A stretch of DNA of 64,000 nucleotides, taken from Laguncularia racemosa (Eukaryota; Streptophyta; Magnoliopsida; Myrtales; Combretaceae). A program made the translations under genes and the position numbers. This document shows, piece after piece, positions 45,196-58,664 of this stretch; within the stretch, counting starts at the first letter, position 1, and each line of letters begins with the position of its first letter. A model generated the notes under the pieces. That model was not told the origin of the DNA and made no database searches. It saw only the letters and a program-made list of their open reading frames with translations. The stretch covers positions 1-64,000 of the forward strand of contig JBBMOL010000546.1 of NCBI GenBank assembly GCA_037954665.1, written 5' to 3'.

Positions 45196-46536
45196 TGTAG
45201 ATCCCAAAAGGGCAAACAAGAGAGGGGGTGAATTGTTTGTTTAAATTTTTTTTACCAAAGTCTAATTAGAAGAACACTTTTTAATTTTCTTTTTCTAATA
45301 AGAATGCACATGATAGGCAAAAAGAAAATGACAGAAATTAATGTGCAATAAAATAAAGAAGACAATGATATATAGAGGTACCTCTTTGTGAGTTAGTCCT
45401 CTCTTCTAACTCCATTGCTAGGGATTTGGTCTTCCACGCTAGTTGTTCCACTAATCCAATAGCAAAGCAAAATTACAAACACCAATAGCTCTTGTTCTGT
45501 CTTTCTAGCCTACCACTTGGCTAAACACAGACTATAAGACTTTTTTAACCCCACTTTCTAAGCTAATCCTCACATAAAAAGTGACGAGAGTGTATAAGAT
45601 TGAGAAATTTTGAATTCACTAGTTTAAGCTCGAAAAATTGTAAAAGTAGTTATTTAGAAAAATGTTGTTGTTCACTTTTATGTTGAACTTGAAATTTAGA
45701 GTTTATATATTTGATTCTTGTACTGTCCTTCTTGATAGAAAACTTCAAAACATACATGAAATCTTCTAATGTCTTCTTTGTTGCACTAATAAGATTAATA
45801 TCCCTATATTGTGGGATTTGAAGATCTTTTCTAAAAATTCAAACTATGAACTCCTTAATCATATAATTGGTTTTGCTTACAATCATCAAATATTCTTGAT
45901 ATTTATCTTCGTCCAAATCTTTAACAAACTTGTATTGATAAACTTCAATTTGAAAATCAAAGATCCCTTTATGCAAATAAGCTTTAGCTGATAAATCATA
46001 TTTTTTTTATACTTATCCTTATCTTGTTCTTCATTAGTTGATATTTATGTTAAGATAAAATAAATCTTTAAATATCTTGATCCGACAACTTTCTAACATC
46101 TTGATAAAAAAAATTTTATAACTCTTTAAAAGAGAACTTTGCTACAACTATTAAAAACTTTCTTGAAAGCTCGTGAAACAAACTTCAAAGAAAATCCACA
46201 AGGATTATTAATCCTCCTTGTGTGGAATGAATGAAGTGCATTATCCAATACACTTCATTAGTGGAGTTGGGGCTTCAAATAAATCCAACTTGTACTAAAA
46301 ATAGATAAGAACTGTATGAGAATACATTATACTAACCGAAGTATCAAGATGTCTGCTTAAGTATCTATTGAAACATCTAACGGATTATCTTGTTAACTTT
46401 TAGATAAATTGTCTATAAACCACTATAAATACCATATGTGAGAATGAGTACTTTTGTTCTACACACTTAAAACAAATTCATTAGATATCTTATGACCTTT
46501 TTGCTATTATCAAAACTTATTTAATAGAACTCAACA
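45196..46536 (-). repeat. 3' LTR of element G (copy 2)
   Basis: Equals 25245-26586 with one-base differences. Confidence 0.65.
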
Positions 46537-46839
46537 TTCTCTCCCTTTTTTATGATAACAAAACCTTTCTCAAGTAATAAACTTATATAATATATTAAAC
46601 ATTTGTAAAATAGGTTTATCACTAACTTTTCCTTCTCCTCCTTCTTGTTATTAGACAAGTAGTACATATTACTCCCCTTCAACATATGATATAAATTGAT
46701 AAACCATTGAAGAAATAGAATTAACAAAAGTATAAGCATTATTAAAAAAATAAACTAAACAAATAAGCAATTAGAAACAATGAGTAGCATGAGTCTTTAA
46801 AACTAAAATAGATGATAAACATTAGTGTAAACAGAATTA

Positions 46840-48769
46840 ATTTTTTTTTTCTTTAGATGCTTGACAACTTTTCTAGTAGTTGTCTTGACCCTTCTGCCAA
46901 GTCTTTTTGAAACTAGTTCTACTTTATATTGCTTTTTGACAAGCTTAGGATTGTTTTCAGTAGGAGCAAGAGCTAGTTGTTGTTCTGATGGTTTAGAAGG
47001 AGTAGGTAATTGAATAGATTGTTTAGTAGCGGTTCAAATTGAGTGTTTTGGACTAGCTCAAGTACAGGTTCAAGAGAAGGTTCTTGAACAACTTTTAAGT
47101 GTAGAATCAATCTTAAGATTGATTATAGCAGTTTCTTGCTCAACTTGATCCAAAATCTCAGTCCCACCACTTTAAGGAACACCCTATTGTGCATACGGAG
47201 TATCCATGCTATGTTCATGCACTGGAATAGCGTCTTTAGCCTCATTATTAAGATTCTGTTGATCTTTTTAAATAGGAGTCTTTGGAGAACTTTGTCCAGT
47301 CCTAATAGAAGTTGGTGGAAGTTGTCCATTAGATTTTTCTTCACTAGTTTTAGCATTAACTAACTCCATCATAGAGTTCATCTCCATAAAAATTTTCTTT
47401 ACAAAATTCTCCAAATCTGAAATCCTACTTTTTAGATCAATAACCTCATTACTCATCCTAATTTCAAAATCATTTTTCTTTAGAACAGGGGATTTTGAAA
47501 CAACCACTTTTGAACTGTTTATAGAACTGTTTGATCCAACTATAGGTTCATCACTTATCTCCAGATTTCCCTTGTCAAACTTCCTCTTCTTCCTTCTTTC
47601 TTTTTTCAGTTACTTTCTCCTTTCCTTTCCTTTTCTTACTCTCTTTTAGGAGTTCCTTCTCATCATTTTTCTTTATCTCTTTATAGGTTGCTCCTCTTTC
47701 CACATTAAACATCCATTTAAGGATATCTCTTCTTGAATTACCACGATCTATATACACTACACAATCTCCAAAAAACTAAACCTTTTTTCTAAACATGTAT
47801 ATTCATATGATGAAAGATCCCTTCAATAATTTTCTTAATAGGAATTCTACTATTATCATTCTTTAAGAAACCTTATCATCTTCTCTTTTAGGAGCAACAT
47901 AATCAAATTTCCATATGGTCTTTTTCCTTTGTTTTCAAACAGATTTTTCAAAATTTTATCAGCCACATCTACACTCTTTCCTTTTGTTATTCCTAAGATA
48001 ATTTTGCTTTATCCATAGAGATATATGTCATGCTTCCAATTCTTAGTAGATCACATGAACTAATCACTTTGTGTAACATCCTGACTAGCAAAGAGAATTG
48101 AATAACAAGCATATCTCTTTGTGATTCAGCCTCGAAGCCATTAGTTAAATACTAAAACAGTTCTAACCTATTCATGTTCAATACATCATCATCATCACTT
48201 TTATTCTTGAGTCCTAAATAACAAATTAGGTAATTCTTACTAATTTTGACATTCTAACCACACACATTTGACTTTAACCTATCTTTCCTTCTTAAATCTA
48301 GGTTTTCATGAAAATCAACAATCACTTCTTCGAACACAGAGCACTTCAAGTTACATAGTTTTCGATAACCAATTCTATCCAACATCTCACCAACATGGAA
48401 ACAATTCTTAATAAAAAATTCAGAATCTAAAGATATATAATCCATAATTTTTCCTTTCAATGGTATAAACTTCCAAGAGAACTGATGTTTAGGGCTTACC
48501 TTTTTCTTTCTTTTCGAAATTTCTATAGAAACTTCTTATTTATTTGCAAAATTACTATTCATGGCAATCTCCTCCAAACTGTTGTCGTTGTGTTTTCCAA
48601 TCTCTGTTGAGGATCCTTGCTCTTCGCTATGTACTGTTTCTTGAGATTTTTCATGACTAAAGTGTAACATCATGGATAACTCCTCATCTTGAATCTCAAT
48701 GGCATTTTTATCTTTCTTTTTGGCTCTAGAGAGCATTTTGTAAGTTTTGGTGGATTTTCATGGTGCCAT
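46840..48769 (-). pseudogene. Third ORF (env-like position) of G (copy 2)
   Basis: Equals 26890-28817. One extra T near 48294 changes the end of the middle fragment (48460-48254), showing how one-base errors affect these calls. Confidence 0.55.
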
Positions 48770-48977
48770 GGTCGTAAACAAAAGTTAGGGTTTGAGGGAC
48801 TGTTTAGAGTAATAGAGAGAAAGGAGGGATTTTTGAAGCTTTAATTTTTGAAAAAGTGTTTTAAGGAAGTAGTTGCCACACGTGTGGGTTAAAATAATGG
48901 CTAGAAAGAGGTGAAGCCTCTTTTTTTTTTTTTTTTTTTTTAGTTTATCCAAAACAATAGAATTTTTTTTATTATTA

Positions 48978-51093
48978 TTATAAAGGAAAGCACACCCCTA
49001 TTTCATTTCTAATAAATTCAAATCTATTTTTATCCAAAGGTTTTGTAAAAACATTAGCCAATTGAAATTCAGTATTAACAAAATCAAGATTAATATCTCC
49101 ATTATTAACATGATCTCTTATAAAGTGATGCCTTACTTCAATATGTTTAGATTCAGAATAATGAATTGGATTTTTTTGTAAGATTAATAGCACTTGTATT
49201 ATCAAATTTTAATAGAATATTTTTATACACAAAACTATAGTCACATAATTGTTGTTTAATCTATAAAACTTGAGCATAACAATTTCCAATTGAAACATAT
49301 TCTGCTTTAGCTATTGATAGGGCAATAGAATTTTGTTTCTTAGATGACTAAGATACAAGCCTATCCCCTAAAAATTATCATGTACCTAAAATACTTTTTC
49401 TATCAATCTTGCAGCTTGCATAATCAACATTAGAACATCCTATTAAATCAATATTATGATTGTTAGGATGCCAAATTCCTAATTTTGTAGTGCAAGATAT
49501 ATATTTAAAAATTCTTTTGACAATTGTTAAATGTGCTTCAGTTAGATTCGTTTAAAATCTAGAACACAGAAACAACAAACAATATGTCTGGTCTAGATGT
49601 AGTTAAATATAATAAAGATCCAATTAAATTTCTATAAAGTTTTTCATGTACCTTTTTACTAGAGATGTTAAGATCTAACCTTATTGAAGTTGACGTAGGA
49701 GTATTAGCTCCTTTAATATTTTCAAATCCAAATTTTTTTAGCATTTGCTTAGCATACTTTTCTTGGTGAATAAATATTCCTTTGAGAAGTTTGCTTGATT
49801 TATAATCCAAGAAAAAAGTTTAGCTCTCCCATTAAGAACATCTAAAATTCAGCCAATATTAACTTTGAAAATTCCTTATAACATACTTTATTAGTAAAAC
49901 AAAAAATAATATCATCTATATAAATCTGTACTACCAAATAGAAAATCATTTAACCTTTTATAACAAGCTCGAGGAGTTTGTTTTAAACCATAAAGAGGTT
50001 TTTGTAATTTAAAAGCATAGTCTTCTATTGATGGATCTTCAAATCCTAGGGGTTACTCTACAAATACTTCTTCTTTGATATATCTATTTAAAAAAGAACT
50101 TTTTATGTCTATTTGAAACAATTTGAAGAATTTGTAACAAGCATAAGCTATTAATAACTTAATAGCTTCTGATCTAGCAATAAGAGTATAAGTTTCATCA
50201 AAATCAATACCTTCTTCTTGTAAATATCCTTTGGCTATATGCCATGCTTTATTTTTAACTATCTTACCTTGTTCATCAAGTTTATTTTTGAAAACCCATT
50301 TTGTTCCAATAATGGATTTGTCCTTTGGTCTTGGAACTAATCTCTACACTTGATTTCTTTGGAGTTGTGCTAATTCCTCTTGCATGGCATTAATCTAACA
50401 TAACTTCTATAGAAGTGTTAGGTTCAACTTTAGATAATAAAGAAAATTGGTTTTCAATATCTTATAACTTTGATCTAGTTTTAATTCTAGAATCTATTTT
50501 GCCAATCACTTGTTATTGTGGATGATATAACTTAAATCTCAAAAGTTTAAAAGATTTGGCTATAACCTGTTTAGGTTTAGTAGTGCCTTTAGGTAAAGTG
50601 TCTGAGTTATTGTCTAACATAACTTCTGTAGAAGTGTCTATTGGGCCATCTATTCAATTTTCTGACCAACCTTCTTCTTTAGGCTCGATTGAACCTTCTA
50701 TTTTTGGTTCCATAAGTACTCCAGCCATATCTTGTAAACCTTGTTGATGATGTAAATATTCATCCTTATTCTTTTTATTTATAACTTCATAATTATCATC
50801 TATGATTGGATTATTAATAAACTTGACATTTATAAATTCTTTTAATACTCTAGCTACTTGATTAAAAACACAAAAAGCCTTACTAGTTGTCGAATAACTA
50901 AGAAAGTTTCCTTCATAAGCTCTTTCATAAAATTTACCAAGATTCTATCTAGATTTTTTGATGAAGCATTTAGTCCTAAATACATGAAAATATGACACAT
51001 TCGACTTCCTATCTTTGTACATTTCATAAGTTATTTTCTGCATCAGAGGTCTCACATAAGCTGATTCGCTATAAATATATAAAATTTTAAAAG
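48978..51093 (-). pseudogene. Copia pol of G (copy 2)
   Basis: Equals 29034-31138. The RNase H fragment 49205-48978 ends FTKPLDKNRFEFIRNEIGV, a better match to the usual copia C-terminus than copy 1, so copy 2 is likely correct here. Confidence 0.88.
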
Positions 51094-52553
51094 TGAATTC
51101 TACTAGCAAGTGCACTGGGTCTATTCAAGTAATATAGTAATAAGTCGAGTGTCAATTCTACGAGGATTAATGAAGTACTTAACCGATATCGGATTCTATT
51201 ATTATTTAGGTAATCAAATTGAGAGAATTAACTAATCAAATACTAATTAATCTAATCAACCTAGATTTTCACCAAGAATAGGAGAGTATTGCTATGAAAA
51301 GATATCAATTGAAAGTAGGAAAACTGAATCCACCCTAGTTTCACTAATCAGATTGTCATCATATTATAACGATTCTTAGCTATGTGGATATTCATATGAA
51401 ATTGTGAAAGTCTTTAATTCTTTTCCAATTGTTTTTAAAACCCAAAACCCCAAAATCAATTTATTAGCTTCCACTAGACAAATTAATACAGGATTCTATT
51501 ATTTAACTACAAATCTCCCAATGATATAGTTGACTAATATTCTATCCTAATTTTTCCTAATTTCTTAGTGAGATTTAATCAGGAATATTACATTAAGCCT
51601 TAAAACAATTCCTAATCAAATTAAAATAATCCTATTTCCGCAATTTTTATTCAACCTAATTTAAGAAATCTTATTGAACCTTAATTTCCCTTTCAAGTCA
51701 TTAAAATTCCTATAATCTTAATTCAAACAAGAAATCAGAATTTATAGTTTAGGAATTACAATATAAATCTTCGACATATCTTACAATCTCATAATATAAC
51801 TATAATCATCATCTGAGTTATTCTAGGGTTTCATCTTCTTCCTACAAATAAACTTATAATATCATGGAATTGAAAACACAAATATAAATCAAAGAAATTA
51901 CTGCAATGGAATTCATAATTGACAACAAAATCAATCTATGAATTGAATAAAAGATTTCTAGTTTAGAGATCACCAATTCGATAGAACAAGAATCAATCAT
52001 AATATAATAATCTTGCAAATCCTTATTGAAGAAGTCTTTCCTTGATGGTTCCAATGAATTTAATCGATGAAAAATTGCAAAACACCAACAAGTTCTCTCT
52101 CTCCACTCTCTTTAGGGTTCAAAAGTAACAAAAAGATAAAGATAAGATGACCCCCCAATCCCTTACATCTGGAGTTTTTATCCAAAACAAAGGAATGTCT
52201 TTCGATTGGCTCTTAAAGCCGGTGTAAAAGTTGGCAGCTTTTCCTTCCAAGGCCGATGGCTTTTCTTCTTAAGGCCGACGACTTTTTTTCTCAAGGCCGA
52301 CCTAAATTACGTTGTTGAAAGCCAATCTTTAAAGCCAGTGATGTAAAGTAATGAGTGGCTTGTCTCATTTGTTCAACATTCCTTAAAGTGCTTAAAACTC
52401 TTCTAAATTACTCATGTTTGCACTCTAAGCTCTTAAGGACCTGAAATAGCACAATAAACCTAATTAAGTACCATTTCCTTAGAATTTCCATAATATTAAT
52501 AAGAATTTAACATGATTCACACAATAAAATATGAGTAGAATATGCCCTTATCA
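51094..52553 (-). repeat. 3' LTR of element E1 (copy 2)
   Basis: Equals 31139-32599, including the GGCCGA array (about 52205-52341). Confidence 0.65.
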
Positions 52554-53305
52554 ACTTTCCTACACTTTAACTTTCTTGTCCTCAAGCAAAATACTTAAAA
52601 TCAATGAAGTAATCTGTCATTGTGAATACATAATTTTCTATTAACAAAATACTTGAAATTCTAATGTCTATAGCTCTAACTATATTAGGATATGTAACTG
52701 AATTATTATGGTTGAAATTTTGTAGCTAATCTAAACAAAACAAACTTTAATCCTAGTGTTTAACATAAGAATTCTAATTCAAAAGTAAATACTCAGTCTT
52801 ACAAGGAAAAAACACTCATTTAAACTTCCATAGTTTTTAAGAAACATATAATCCCCTAAATCACTTTTCTATAAATGGTTACATTAGTGAAAGTATATTG
52901 TATCCACTCTTTCCCTAGAATTTCTCCCTTTTTATTACAAATCTTATTTCACTTTTTTGTATTCAATATATATATATATATATTTTGAAATTCAAGTATT
53001 GAACTTTTACCTTTCCACCCTTCGTATTATGGTGAGTTCATTAAGTTGACAAATCCCGGGCTCATCACCCAAGTGACAAGGTTTTAAACGGACCCCTACG
53101 GACTCTTCCTCACACTAACACTCAAGATTGGATACTCTTAACTCAATTGCTTGAGTCATTGTAGTAAAAGCTATGCTTTTTTTTTTTTTTTTGAATACTA
53201 ATGTGAATAAAGATTCTTTTTAAGAAAGATCACTAAGTAAAAAGTTTCTTCTACCTCTTTCACTAGATGCTAAAAATATTTTCAAAGAAACTTAGGAGAG
53301 GATAT
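52554..53305 (-). other. 3' internal fragment of E1 (copy 2)
   Basis: Equals 32600-33355 with a few one-base indels. Confidence 0.6.
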
Positions 53306-54733
53306 TGATCGTTGCCAATCATAGTTTTAATAAATTGAATTCTTGTTCTTAATCCTACTATGAAGCAATAGGCAAGTGCACCTATCGTAGCGTAATATAG
53401 CGAGTAAGCACAAGGTCGTCCCTCAGAGATACATTAACTACTAGTACTAACTCCGTTCCTATTATCTAACCGCCGCTTAAATATGTTGGTTGAAACCTAA
53501 TTACTCTAATCTTAAAACTAATAACTCACTAACAACAATGGTTCTGAAGATTTATCAATTAACAAAAGCAACCTAGATCTTATTCTACTCCTTCTCTATC
53601 ATGTAATTCATTAGATTTATGAAGATTGTCGTAATTGACTTCTTATACTGTTGAATTCTCTAGTCAAGTTAACTACTTTCTCAAGTATATTAACCTATCT
53701 AATCTTAGGTTTATCAAATAGGATCTCTCCTTAGTTAATAGTAACCTAGAATTGCATAAAGCACATGAATTCGCATCAAAATAATCGATGTAAACAGAAG
53801 ACTCTTGTTTCCTATCTCTAGAAGAACAATCAAATCTCATTAATTGCATTAAATCTAATCATAAGAGCAATTTCTCAATGAACTAATATGATATATTAAT
53901 ATTCCGGATCTATGAATCTAAGAAACAATTGAAGGGCATGCAATTAATCATAAGAAAGTCAACAACTTCGCATTAATGACCAAATCTTCAACACATGACA
54001 AAGAAGTTTCAAATAAAATCTAGATCTAGGGTCTACTCCTCCATAAATTGGACAAAAGAAATGCAATTACTAGAAGAATAGATAAAATTCATAGTCACAA
54101 CCCTTAAAGATAGAATCTTCTTCTTCGTGGGTCTTCAATCTCCCTTGGAATCGATAGAATCTTCTTTCCCTTGCTGTTATGAGAGTCAGAGAAAATAAAA
54201 AATTCGTAAACTCTGGTTCTAGGGCAAACTAACAGTCTATTTATACATGTACCCGGTTGGATATATACACAAGTGGATACACGAGTAGTGTATCTCGTTC
54301 GTGTATCTCATGCTTGCTTCCAAGTGTCCTTATGTGAATATACACGAGTAAGTACATGGGAGTGTACATTGGTCGTGTATTTGAAACATCATTGAACATA
54401 AGCAAAACTTAGATACACAAGCAAAGTACATGGGCGTGTACTTTGCTCGTGTACTTTCCAGACATCCGCTTCAGTATACACAAGTAAAGTACATGGGTGT
54501 GTATCTCGCTTGTGTACTTTCCAGAATTCTTTCTCTTCACATGTAATGTATCCAATTCCTTCCAAACTTGATCTGACTCTTCAAAACTCCTTCCCTTAGC
54601 TCCAAAATACTCTAGAAGATCTTGAAATTAACATTCATTCCATTAAGCATCCTTTTCTTCAACAAATCATCTAAAAATTCAACAATAAAGCACAATTTCA
54701 TTACTCTAGATAAGGGTATTTTGCGACTTATCA
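53306..54733 (-). repeat. 3' LTR of E2 (copy 2)
   Basis: Equals 33356-34783, with the same length of 1428 bp. Four hairpins lie at about 54274-54516 and the TATA box near 54238. Confidence 0.8.
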
Positions 54734-55940
54734 AACTTCCCCACACTTAAATCTTTGCTTGTCCTCAAGTAAATTAAAACATTAATCAAACTTCTCATTA
54801 ATCATGATTATCGTTACCAAATAATACTACTCACACATTAACATTTATGAATTTTAATCTTTGAAGCTCAATGCAATCCCTCAATCTAATGAGTGTGCTT
54901 CTCACCTTGTCGTGAAAGTATTGTAACAAAGATACTTTAGTCAAATTTCTAGGAATAATCAGAGTAGACCAATCTTTACCCTTGTCATTTAACAATGGCT
55001 TTCATGATCAAAATTAGACACAAGATCAATTAGAGCAAAAGGAAACGCGGTACATTTCAACCACCACTAAAGAGTCTATAATCTTCTCAATTATCGCTCT
55101 AAGTAAAACAATCAATAATGAAAGTACATTGCATTTATGTTTCCCCTGGATTCCTCCTCCTTTTTAGTTGATCTCTTCAAAGATTTTATTTTTTTATAAT
55201 AGTTCACTATTTTCATCCCCTTTTTTTTTTTTTTGGTTCAGCTGTTTAGGATCTTGCAACCTATGTAACGAGTTTTCAGCCGATAATCCTAGGCTCGTCA
55301 CCCAAGTTAACGAACGTTATCCCCTCAATTGAGGGCGTTCCTATGGGCTTAATTACTCGAGTTACAGGACCCTCTCAATTTTTGCCTTTATGGTTTTTCA
55401 TTTTGTTACGGTAATTTCCTCAGTCGGCTGATCCTAGGCCAGACGACCTTAGGTCACCAGGTTTTAAAGGAACCCCATTGAACCTCTATTACCGTAACTT
55501 ATTATTTTGACTAGTTAGTAGCAGAGTCAAACTTCACTCATCTGAGGGACTAAAGCCTGCCCATACTAACCAATCCTTTATTTTTCAAGTATAACATGCT
55601 TTCATTAAATTATTACTTTAAAGAGATCTTCTAAGAAGGATCACCAAGAGAATCATTTCATTTGCCCTTTCATGAAAGATTAAATGGCTCTCAAGATCTT
55701 TGACTTTCACAGCGATTTTATCCCATAACTTTGACTAAGTATCAATGTTCCAAAGAAGACAAAGGTGACATGCACAACACTCTTTTAGAGGAATTCATTC
55801 ACTAAATGCTAATATACTACGTAATTTACAATCATGATTTCAAAATTCGATTATCAAGCAAAAAGAAAAAAATAGGGGAAATTTTTGAATGACTTATACA
55901 ATTCAGCACAACCCTTATCAAATTTCTTTAGTATCCCCTT
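54734..55940 (-). other. Conserved 3' noncoding block of E2 (copy 2)
   Basis: Equals 34784-35990. Confidence 0.65.
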
Positions 55941-55954
55941 CCCCACACAGATTG

Positions 55955-55974
55955 AGACATTGTCCCCAATGTCT
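55955..55974 (-). promoter_or_regulatory. Conserved hairpin of E2 (copy 2)
   Basis: AGACATTG and CAATGTCT arms with GGGA loop on the minus strand. Confidence 0.75.
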
Positions 55975-56646
55975 TTATCATTCAAGAATACAATGGTCTC
56001 AAAATAAGTTAGGATCGTCAATTATACAAAGAAAATGATAGGACTTGCATTAGGTTTCTGAAATAAGGAGGAAGATAGCGCAGTTGAGATACATAACCAA
56101 AGTACACGATTGTGACCTGATTGTATATCTACCAATCTCATACATGCACAAATTACCATAGGAACGCTCAAAATCAGGTCTTGTGGCTTTAGTATATTAT
56201 CAATCTACCTTCCTGAAGGCAAAAAATGTAACTACAACACACCCAAAGCATCCTTAAACGATAAAGTTCGAATCTTGATTCTAAGAAGCTAGGTGAGATA
56301 GTTTAGTGATCATAAAAAAAAAATGGCCTCATAACTTGGTTTCTAAGAAGAAGATTGGGAAAGAAACACAACAACATTGTTCTAGAAACCCACAAAATCA
56401 AAGTCCCAAATATTCATGTTCAAACCCTAACTGTCGATTCACTAGTTTGACAACCACTCATGACATCAATCAAACATGCATTCATGTGAGTTCAAAATGT
56501 CTACAGATCTATCAACAATCGACTTCCAAACTGTGAAATCACTCATCATACCATCATCATAGATGCAAGCATGTTTGGTAGTCGTAAAAGAAAACCGAGC
56601 AACAACCGTATTGCAATAAGTATTGAAGAAGAAGAAGAGAAAACTT

Positions 56647-56795
56647 ACTTACCTTGAGTCCTTGAAACGGAAGAAATTTATGGTGTGGAAAGAACAACCA
56701 CGATATGGAGGAGTAGAGTGGGAGTGAGTAGGTCAAATACACGAATAGAGAATGGGTCGTGTAAATGGCAGAGTGAAGTGAGGAGTCCTTTTATA
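56647..56795 (-). promoter_or_regulatory. Internal promoter and leader with splice donor in E2 (copy 2)
   Basis: TATAAAAGG at 56795-56787 and donor GTAAGTAAG at about 56652 on the minus strand, the same as copy 1. Confidence 0.6.
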
Positions 56796-56813
56796 GTACA
56801 AGCAGAAAAATTA

Positions 56814-57171
56814 GATACACGACCAAGTACACGGTCATGTACTTTGGATTCCTTTCTGTGGGTTAGATACACGACCAGGTACACGAGCGTGTACCTTGTT
56901 CGTGTATCGTGGGAGAGCATTCTGCGGGTTAGATACACGACCAGGTACACAAGCGTGTACCTTGTTCGTGTATCATGGGAGAGCATTCTGTGAGTCAAAT
57001 ATACGACCAAGTACACGAGCGTGTACCTTGTTCGTGTATATAAAGGGGGTGTTCTGTGGGTCAGATACACGACCAGGTACACGAGCATGTACCTTGTTCG
57101 TGTATCGAATTGTGCCTTCTGTAGGTCAAATACACGACCAGGTACACGAGCGTGTACCTTATTCGTGTATC
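56814..57171 (-). repeat. Six-hairpin tandem array after pol of E2 (copy 2)
   Basis: Equals 36867-37224. In this copy the first unit has GTACACGG rather than the copy 1 GTAACACGG, a cleaner palindrome. Confidence 0.92.
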
Positions 57172-57608
57172 TCTGATATGTACACAATGAGCATTTTTTT
57201 AAGTGCACGGGAGGCCACACCATGACGTATTCCCCTTTTGTATTGCAAAGTCAATTTAGAAACCCTCTGGCATATGTGAGAAACCGGATACACCACTAGT
57301 GTACCCGGTTGTGCAGATCAAAGTACATACCTATCATCACTTCATCTTGCATTCCCTTGAAAAGGTCTCCCATCCTGAATTTCTCCACACTTAGAGCTTA
57401 AAAGAAGCTCTATTAAGGTGACTTTCATAGAATCCAAACTTGGTTAGCCCCTCTATAGCTTGCTGTCCTGCAAAAGTTACTCCAAAACAATGGGTGATAA
57501 TAAAGAAAGTAAAGAGTAAAGAAGAAAACTTACTTAAGCAACATGGGTTGCCTCCCAAGAAGCGCTGTTGTTTAACGTTGTTAGCTCGACGTAATGAATC
57601 GGTGGAGC

Positions 57609-58664
57609 TTAAATGGAGATGAGAATGGGGTTTAGCTCCTCCTTTTCTTCCAACACTATTTTGTCCCCAAAGTAATGCTTCAGCCTTTGGCTATTCACCT
57701 TGAAAATGCCTTTCTTGGAGATTTTATAACCCAAAACAATACCTTCTTTTGCCATAAAATGACACTTTTCCAAATTTAGGACCAAGTTAGTATCTTCACA
57801 ACGTTGTAACACTAACTCAAGATGGTGTAGACACTCATCAAAAGAATTCTCGAAAACAAAAAAATCATCCATGTATACTTCCATCTTGTCTCTTACCATA
57901 CCCTTAAAAATAGCCATCATGCATCGCTGAAAGGTGGCTGGAGCGTTGCATAATCCGAAAGGCATGTGTCGATACGCGAAGGTCCCAAAAGGGCATGTGA
58001 ATGTCGTCTTTTCCTGGTCTTCGGGTGCGATAGGAATCTGAAAATATATAGACATCCCATCGAGGAAACAGTAATATGCATGATCGGCTAACCTTTCAAG
58101 CATTTGGTCCACAAATGGAAGAGGAAAATGATCCTTTCGAGTTGCATCATTTAGCTTGCGGTAATCTATACAAACTCTCCATCCAGTGACAGTTCTCATC
58201 GGGATGAGTTCATTTTTTTCATTCGGTACCACTATCATACCGCCTTTCTTCGGAACTACTTGAATGGGGCTTACCCATGAGCTATCAGAAATCGGGTAGA
58301 TCATTCTTGTATCAAGCAATTTGATGACTTCCTTTTTTACAACATCTCTCATATTTGGATTAATTCGGCGCTGCGGTTGTACCACTGGCTTGACACAATC
58401 TTCCATCAGAATTTTGTGTGTACAAAATGATGGGCTAATCCCCTTTATATCTGCAATTTTCCATGCAATTGCTTTCTTGTGTTGCCCCAGGACATGCAAT
58501 AACCTTTCCTGCTGATCTCGATCTAGATTTGATGCAATTATGACTGGAAGTTTAGAATCTTCTTCCAAAAACGCATATTGAAGGTAGTCTGGCAGTTGTT
58601 TCAATTCTAGCTCAAGTGGTTCCTCAATTGAAGGTTTCGATCTCTGAATGGTGGATCTATTCAT
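57609..58664 (-). CDS. Reverse transcriptase fused in frame to integrase tail (E2)
   Basis: An intact 351-aa ORF. It opens with the pre-RT segment (LELELKQLPDYLQYAFLEED, IADIKGISPSFCTHKIL). RT blocks follow: PQRRINPNMRDVVKKEVIKL, WRVCIDYRKLNDATRKDHF, TCPFGTFAYRHMPFGLCNAP and the catalytic YMDD, near residue 265. After EGIVLGYKISKKGI (about residue 320) the sequence jumps to FKVNSQRLKHYFGDK, which in B ends integrase. The rest of RT, RNase H and almost all integrase are gone, yet the frame is kept. It could make a protein but not a full polymerase or integrase. It overlaps the upstream gag-protease ORF by four bases. Confidence 0.9.
   Translation of the reverse strand: MNRSTIQRSKPSIEEPLELELKQLPDYLQYAFLEEDSKLPVIIASNLDRDQQERLLHVLGQHKKAIAWKIADIKGISPSFCTHKILMEDCVKPVVQPQRRINPNMRDVVKKEVIKLLDTRMIYPISDSSWVSPIQVVPKKGGMIVVPNEKNELIPMRTVTGWRVCIDYRKLNDATRKDHFPLPFVDQMLERLADHAYYCFLDGMSIYFQIPIAPEDQEKTTFTCPFGTFAYRHMPFGLCNAPATFQRCMMAIFKGMVRDKMEVYMDDFFVFENSFDECLHHLELVLQRCEDTNLVLNLEKCHFMAKEGIVLGYKISKKGIFKVNSQRLKHYFGDKIVLEEKEELNPILISI

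Larger units (their letters stand above)
45196..51093 (-). mobile_element. Element G (copy 2): SIRE-like copia relic
   Basis: Same organisation as 25245-31138. LTR 45196-46536 and polypurine tract 46537-46551. Confidence 0.8.
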
